Source: Actinomycetota bacterium
GTDB taxonomy: Bacteria > Actinomycetota > Actinomycetes > Nanopelagicales > Nanopelagicaceae
Direction of reading: 5' to 3'
Length of the DNA stretch: 10,732 nucleotides
NCBI GenBank assembly: GCA_947459935.1
Contig: CANHFN010000019.1
Location: 1-10,732 of the forward strand
Shown here: piece after piece, positions 8,156 to 10,732 of the stretch
Layout of the letters: every line of letters starts with the position of its first letter
Position numbering within the stretch: the first letter of the stretch is position 1
Notes under the pieces: model-generated
Database searches by the model: none
The model's input: only the letters and a program-made list of their open reading frames with translations
What the model was told of the DNA's origin: nothing
Made by a program: the position numbers and the translations under genes

Positions 8156-8578
8156 TTACTTGCTTGGGAAGAAAATTTCAATTTCACGTGCAGCTGATTC
8201 TGGTGAATCAGAGCCATGAACAATATTTTGCACAACTTTTGTTCCTTGATCGCGTGCTAGATCGCCACGAATAGTTCCAGGTGCTGCAACAGTTGGATCT
8301 GTTACTCCAGCTAATGACCGGAATCCTTCAACCACTCGATTGCCAGATGCAACGATCGCAACGATGGGTCCTGACATCATGAACTCAACTAATGGTTCAT
8401 AAAATGGTTTACCAATATGTTCGGCGTAATGCTTTTCTAGTAATGCACGATCCGCTTGGAGCATGCGCAAAGAATCAATTGCATACCCTTTTGTTTCAAT
8501 ACGCGAAATAACCTCGCCAACTAAACCGCGGGCAACGCCATCGGGCTTAACGAGGATAAGTGTCTTTTCTGTATTCAC
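8156..8578 (-). CDS. ndk: Nucleoside diphosphate kinase
   Basis: Soluble kinase (140 aa, normal length) that transfers the gamma-phosphate of ATP to other NDPs and dNDPs through a phospho-histidine, balancing nucleotide pools. The N-terminal strand with LVKPDGV carries conserved K11. DPTVAAPGTIRGD (94-106) is the nucleotide-binding region. The active-site His is H121 in NIVHGSDSPE, the family signature. The start is a GTG; it matches the expected N-terminus of the family, and the next in-frame Met would remove the first strand and K11. The 12 bases before it hold only a weak GAG, so translation may depend on the upstream gene. Its position between DUF4233 and mreB follows the actinobacterial order. 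Confidence 0.96.
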   Translation of the reverse strand: MNTEKTLILVKPDGVARGLVGEVISRIETKGYAIDSLRMLQADRALLEKHYAEHIGKPFYEPLVEFMMSGPIVAIVASGNRVVEGFRSLAGVTDPTVAAPGTIRGDLARDQGTKVVQNIVHGSDSPESAAREIEIFFPSK

Positions 8579-8590
8579 CCGCTCAGTCTA

Positions 8591-8926
8591 TTAGGGTTTT
8601 TTAGGACCCGCAGCCAGCAAGGCAGCGCGAGCGGCCTCACCCTTACGGCCCACAACGATGGCTGCCACCCAGAGACCAATCAAGACCACCCCAATGATGA
8701 AGAACGAAGGCTCGATGAAACCGAAGGCAATCATCGCAATTTGCATCAAAGATCCAAAGACAAATCCGCCGGGCCGGCGCACCAGAGCTGCTGCCACAAA
8801 CAACAGGAATGAAACAACACAGCCATAAATGATTGCGGCCTGGGATTGGTCTTTCATCGCAATAAGTATCGCAAAACCCATAGTCATGCTCTCAGCAATC
8901 AAAACTGAAGCCCCAAGAATTTTCAT
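8591..8926 (-). CDS. DUF4233 family small membrane protein
   Basis: A 111-residue integral membrane protein with four predicted helices (about 4-23, 32-49, 55-72, 75-93), an Arg-Arg turn at 50-51 and a basic, Ala-rich C-terminal tail (94-111). Size, topology and position directly after folC match the DUF4233 family, which in Actinobacteria is found almost always between folC and ndk. No catalytic motif is visible, and the function of the family is unknown to me. The ATG overlaps the folC stop codon (ATGA), so it is probably translated by coupling. The linkage could mean a role near folate metabolism or simply an old neighbourhood; the sequence does not decide. Confidence 0.82.
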   Translation of the reverse strand: MKILGASVLIAESMTMGFAILIAMKDQSQAAIIYGCVVSFLLFVAAALVRRPGGFVFGSLMQIAMIAFGFIEPSFFIIGVVLIGLWVAAIVVGRKGEAARAALLAAGPKKP

Positions 8927-10269
8927 TGAGAAAACTTCTTCCGTAGATATGTTCGAGCTTCACCAACTGTGACGACAGAACCGGTAACAATTATTCCAAC
9001 TGTGTCTTCACTCAATGGTCGCACAGCATCGCCAACCGCTCTATCCAAAGCCGTTGCTAAATCTGAAATTTCAAACACACGATCAGCTCCAAAAATCTTT
9101 GAGGCAATCTTTTCTAGTTCTGAAGATGGCATGGCTCTTGATGATGAGCTTTGAGTAACAATCACATGGTCAACGATCTGTTCTAGTTCTTGAAATATTC
9201 CAGTTGCATCTTTGTCCCCAAACACCCCGACGACAGCGATGATTTCATCAAAGTTGAATTCGTTAAGCAAGGTGTCGGCCAGCGCTTTTGCCCCATGTGG
9301 GTTATGTGCCGCATCGAGGATGACAGTAGGTTCACGATGAACAATTTCGCATCGCCCAGGGGATGTGACAGCGGCAAAGCCAGCACGAACCGCTTCAATA
9401 TCTAAAGGTTGATCTCCAAAGAAGGCTTCAACTGCAACAAGTGCTGAGGCCGCATTTGCTGCTTGGTGGCGACCATGCAATGGCAGGAAGATTTCATCGT
9501 ACGTATCGTGAATACCTTGAATTGTTAATAACTGTCCCCCGACGGCAACTGCACGGGAAGCAACTGAGTACTCAATGCCTTCACGAACAACATTTGCGCC
9601 TACTTCAGCGGCTTTTCGGATTAACTCTTTTGCCGCCTCATGCTCTTGCTGGGCCAGGACTACAAAGCCGCCTTCTTTAATAATTCCGGCCTTAGTGGAG
9701 GCAATTTCGTGCAATGTGTTACCCAAGTACTCCATATGATCAAAACCAATAGGCATGATTACTGAAACGTCAGCATCAACAACGTTGGTTGCATCCCATT
9801 GCCCGCCCATACCAACTTCGATTACTCCAACATCGACTGGGTGTTCTGCAAAAGCGGCAAAAGCTAACGCGGTGATCGCCTCAAAGAATGAGATGGGATG
9901 CTCGAACTTTGTATCGACTAAATCGAGATAAGCAGCAATATCGTTGTAAGAAAAGATTAATTCCTTGGGATCAATTGGTTCACCGTTTATTGCGATGCGC
10001 TCTCGGTACGTTTCTAGGTGCGGACTTGTAAAGCGCCCAGTACGAAGTCCATGTGCAAATAACAACGAATCAATCATTCGTGTAGTTGTTGTCTTGCCAT
10101 TTGTTCCACCGATGTGAATCGTTGGATACGTTAACTGAGGCGAACCTAAGAGATCAACGAGTGCAGCAATGCGCTCTGTTGTTGGAGCAATACGAGTTTC
10201 AGGCCAACGTGCAAGTAACGCCTGCTCAATGGCATCAACTCTTTCTTGATCATCCGGTGAAATCATCAT
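8923..10269 (-). CDS. folC: Folylpolyglutamate synthase / dihydrofolate synthase
   Basis: Cytoplasmic Mur-ligase-type ATP-dependent enzyme (448 aa, normal length) that adds glutamate to folates, and often also to dihydropteroate to make dihydrofolate. The P-loop GGTNGKT is at 54-60, followed by the folate-site motif TSPHLETYRERI (81-92) and EVGMGG with E151. GFDHMEYLG contains H178, and STKAGIIKEG contains K193, the Lys usually carbamylated in this fold. GRHQAANA is at 266-273, and DAAHNPHG (319-326) marks the C-terminal glutamate-binding domain. The first ATG overlaps the valS stop (ATGA); a second Met codon follows at once, so initiation at either is possible. No ribosome binding site is evident, which fits translational coupling to valS. 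The stop overlaps the DUF4233 start. Confidence 0.95.
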   Translation of the reverse strand: MMISPDDQERVDAIEQALLARWPETRIAPTTERIAALVDLLGSPQLTYPTIHIGGTNGKTTTTRMIDSLLFAHGLRTGRFTSPHLETYRERIAINGEPIDPKELIFSYNDIAAYLDLVDTKFEHPISFFEAITALAFAAFAEHPVDVGVIEVGMGGQWDATNVVDADVSVIMPIGFDHMEYLGNTLHEIASTKAGIIKEGGFVVLAQQEHEAAKELIRKAAEVGANVVREGIEYSVASRAVAVGGQLLTIQGIHDTYDEIFLPLHGRHQAANAASALVAVEAFFGDQPLDIEAVRAGFAAVTSPGRCEIVHREPTVILDAAHNPHGAKALADTLLNEFNFDEIIAVVGVFGDKDATGIFQELEQIVDHVIVTQSSSSRAMPSSELEKIASKIFGADRVFEISDLATALDRAVGDAVRPLSEDTVGIIVTGSVVTVGEARTYLRKKFSQ

Positions 10270-10732
10270 GATTGTGGCAATGCTGCTAAAGCTGCAGATA
10301 CGCGTTCGATATCTGCAGTTGTCTTTTCAAGACGCTCGCGAATTTCAACAACAACTTCTGCTGGTGCTTTAGCCATGAAACCTTGGTTATTTAACTTCAC
10401 TTCAGCAGTTTGCTTGTCCTTTTGAGCCGTAGCTAAGTCCTTTTCAAGTCGAGCGCGCTCTGCTGCCACATCAATTGAGCCAGTTAAATCAAATTCGATA
10501 GTAACTCCAGCTGCTTCACACTTTGCACTCGGTGTTATCTCTGTAAGTTCCATTCGAACAACAAATGCCACGGCTGAGGCATATTGTGCGATATCTCCCG
10601 TTGCCAGAATGCGGCCAGGAATCTTGAGCGAAGTTTTAATCCCTTGATCATTGCGGAAACGACGCACCTCGGTGATGATCTCTTGTAGCTCAGAAATGAG
10701 TTTTTCTGCCTTTTTATCAATATGAGCAGCAT
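10266..10732 (-). CDS. valS: Valyl-tRNA synthetase, C-terminal part (cut by window edge)
   Basis: The reading frame runs open from the right edge, giving 154 residues before the stop. The first part (AAHIDKKAEKL and onward, with RRFRNDQGI) matches the end of the anticodon-binding domain of ValRS. From about residue 85 a charged heptad-like stretch (AAERARLEKDLATAQKDK) leads to NNQGFMAKAPAEVV. This is the two-stranded coiled-coil arm at the ValRS C-terminus that contacts tRNA. The catalytic core lies outside the window. The full enzyme attaches valine to tRNA-Val. The TGA stop overlaps the folC ATG. A GTG codon at 10665-10667 is internal, not a start, since the frame continues upstream with matching family sequence. 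Confidence 0.93.
   Translation of the reverse strand, partial: AAHIDKKAEKLISELQEIITEVRRFRNDQGIKTSLKIPGRILATGDIAQYASAVAFVVRMELTEITPSAKCEAAGVTIEFDLTGSIDVAAERARLEKDLATAQKDKQTAEVKLNNQGFMAKAPAEVVVEIRERLEKTTADIERVSAALAALPQS

Noticed and set aside
10665..10667. GTG codon as the start of a separate 133-residue protein before folC
   Set aside because: The frame is open upstream to the window edge, and its residues match the valyl-tRNA synthetase C-terminus, so the GTG is internal.

Overview
The window looks like a piece of an actinobacterial chromosome with unusually low GC (mid-40s percent by eye). All ten genes lie on the minus strand, so transcription runs from high to low coordinates. The order valS (3' end) - folC - DUF4233 - ndk - mreB - mreC - mreD - PBP2 - rodA - rne is the arrangement known from Actinobacteria such as Streptomyces. 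Together with the modest GC, tight packing and protein character, it suggests a streamlined, probably aquatic actinobacterium of the Nanopelagicales (acI / Planktophila-Nanopelagicus) type. The lineage is an inference; the phylum is much safer.

Right part, 8156-10732: the end of valyl-tRNA synthetase, folylpolyglutamate/dihydrofolate synthase (folC), a small four-helix membrane protein of the DUF4233 family, and nucleoside diphosphate kinase (ndk). The first three overlap by ATGA stop/start junctions. This is a housekeeping block: tRNA charging, folate retention and NTP balance.

Middle, 2387-8128: a complete elongasome set. MreB is the actin-like filament, MreC and MreD are its membrane partners, PBP2 is the class B transpeptidase, and RodA is the SEDS glycosyltransferase. 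MreD/PBP2 and PBP2/RodA overlap by 4 bases. All catalytic motifs I checked are intact, so the cell should be able to build lateral peptidoglycan.

Left part, 1-2386: RNase E/G with the very basic and acidic disordered N-terminal extension typical of Actinobacteria. It is separated from rodA by 155 bases, the only sizeable gap in the window. That gap holds a plausible sigma-70-type promoter right after the rodA stop. A long imperfect stem-loop would lie almost at the 5' end of the transcript, and a small perfect hairpin abuts the ribosome binding site. A further stem-loop follows the rne stop codon. No gap reaches 300 bases.

I found no mobile element, CRISPR array, tRNA, rRNA, pseudogene or recognisable new system. 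The most interesting non-coding signal is the structured rne leader, a candidate for autoregulation of RNase E. The rest is an ordinary, well-conserved core region.
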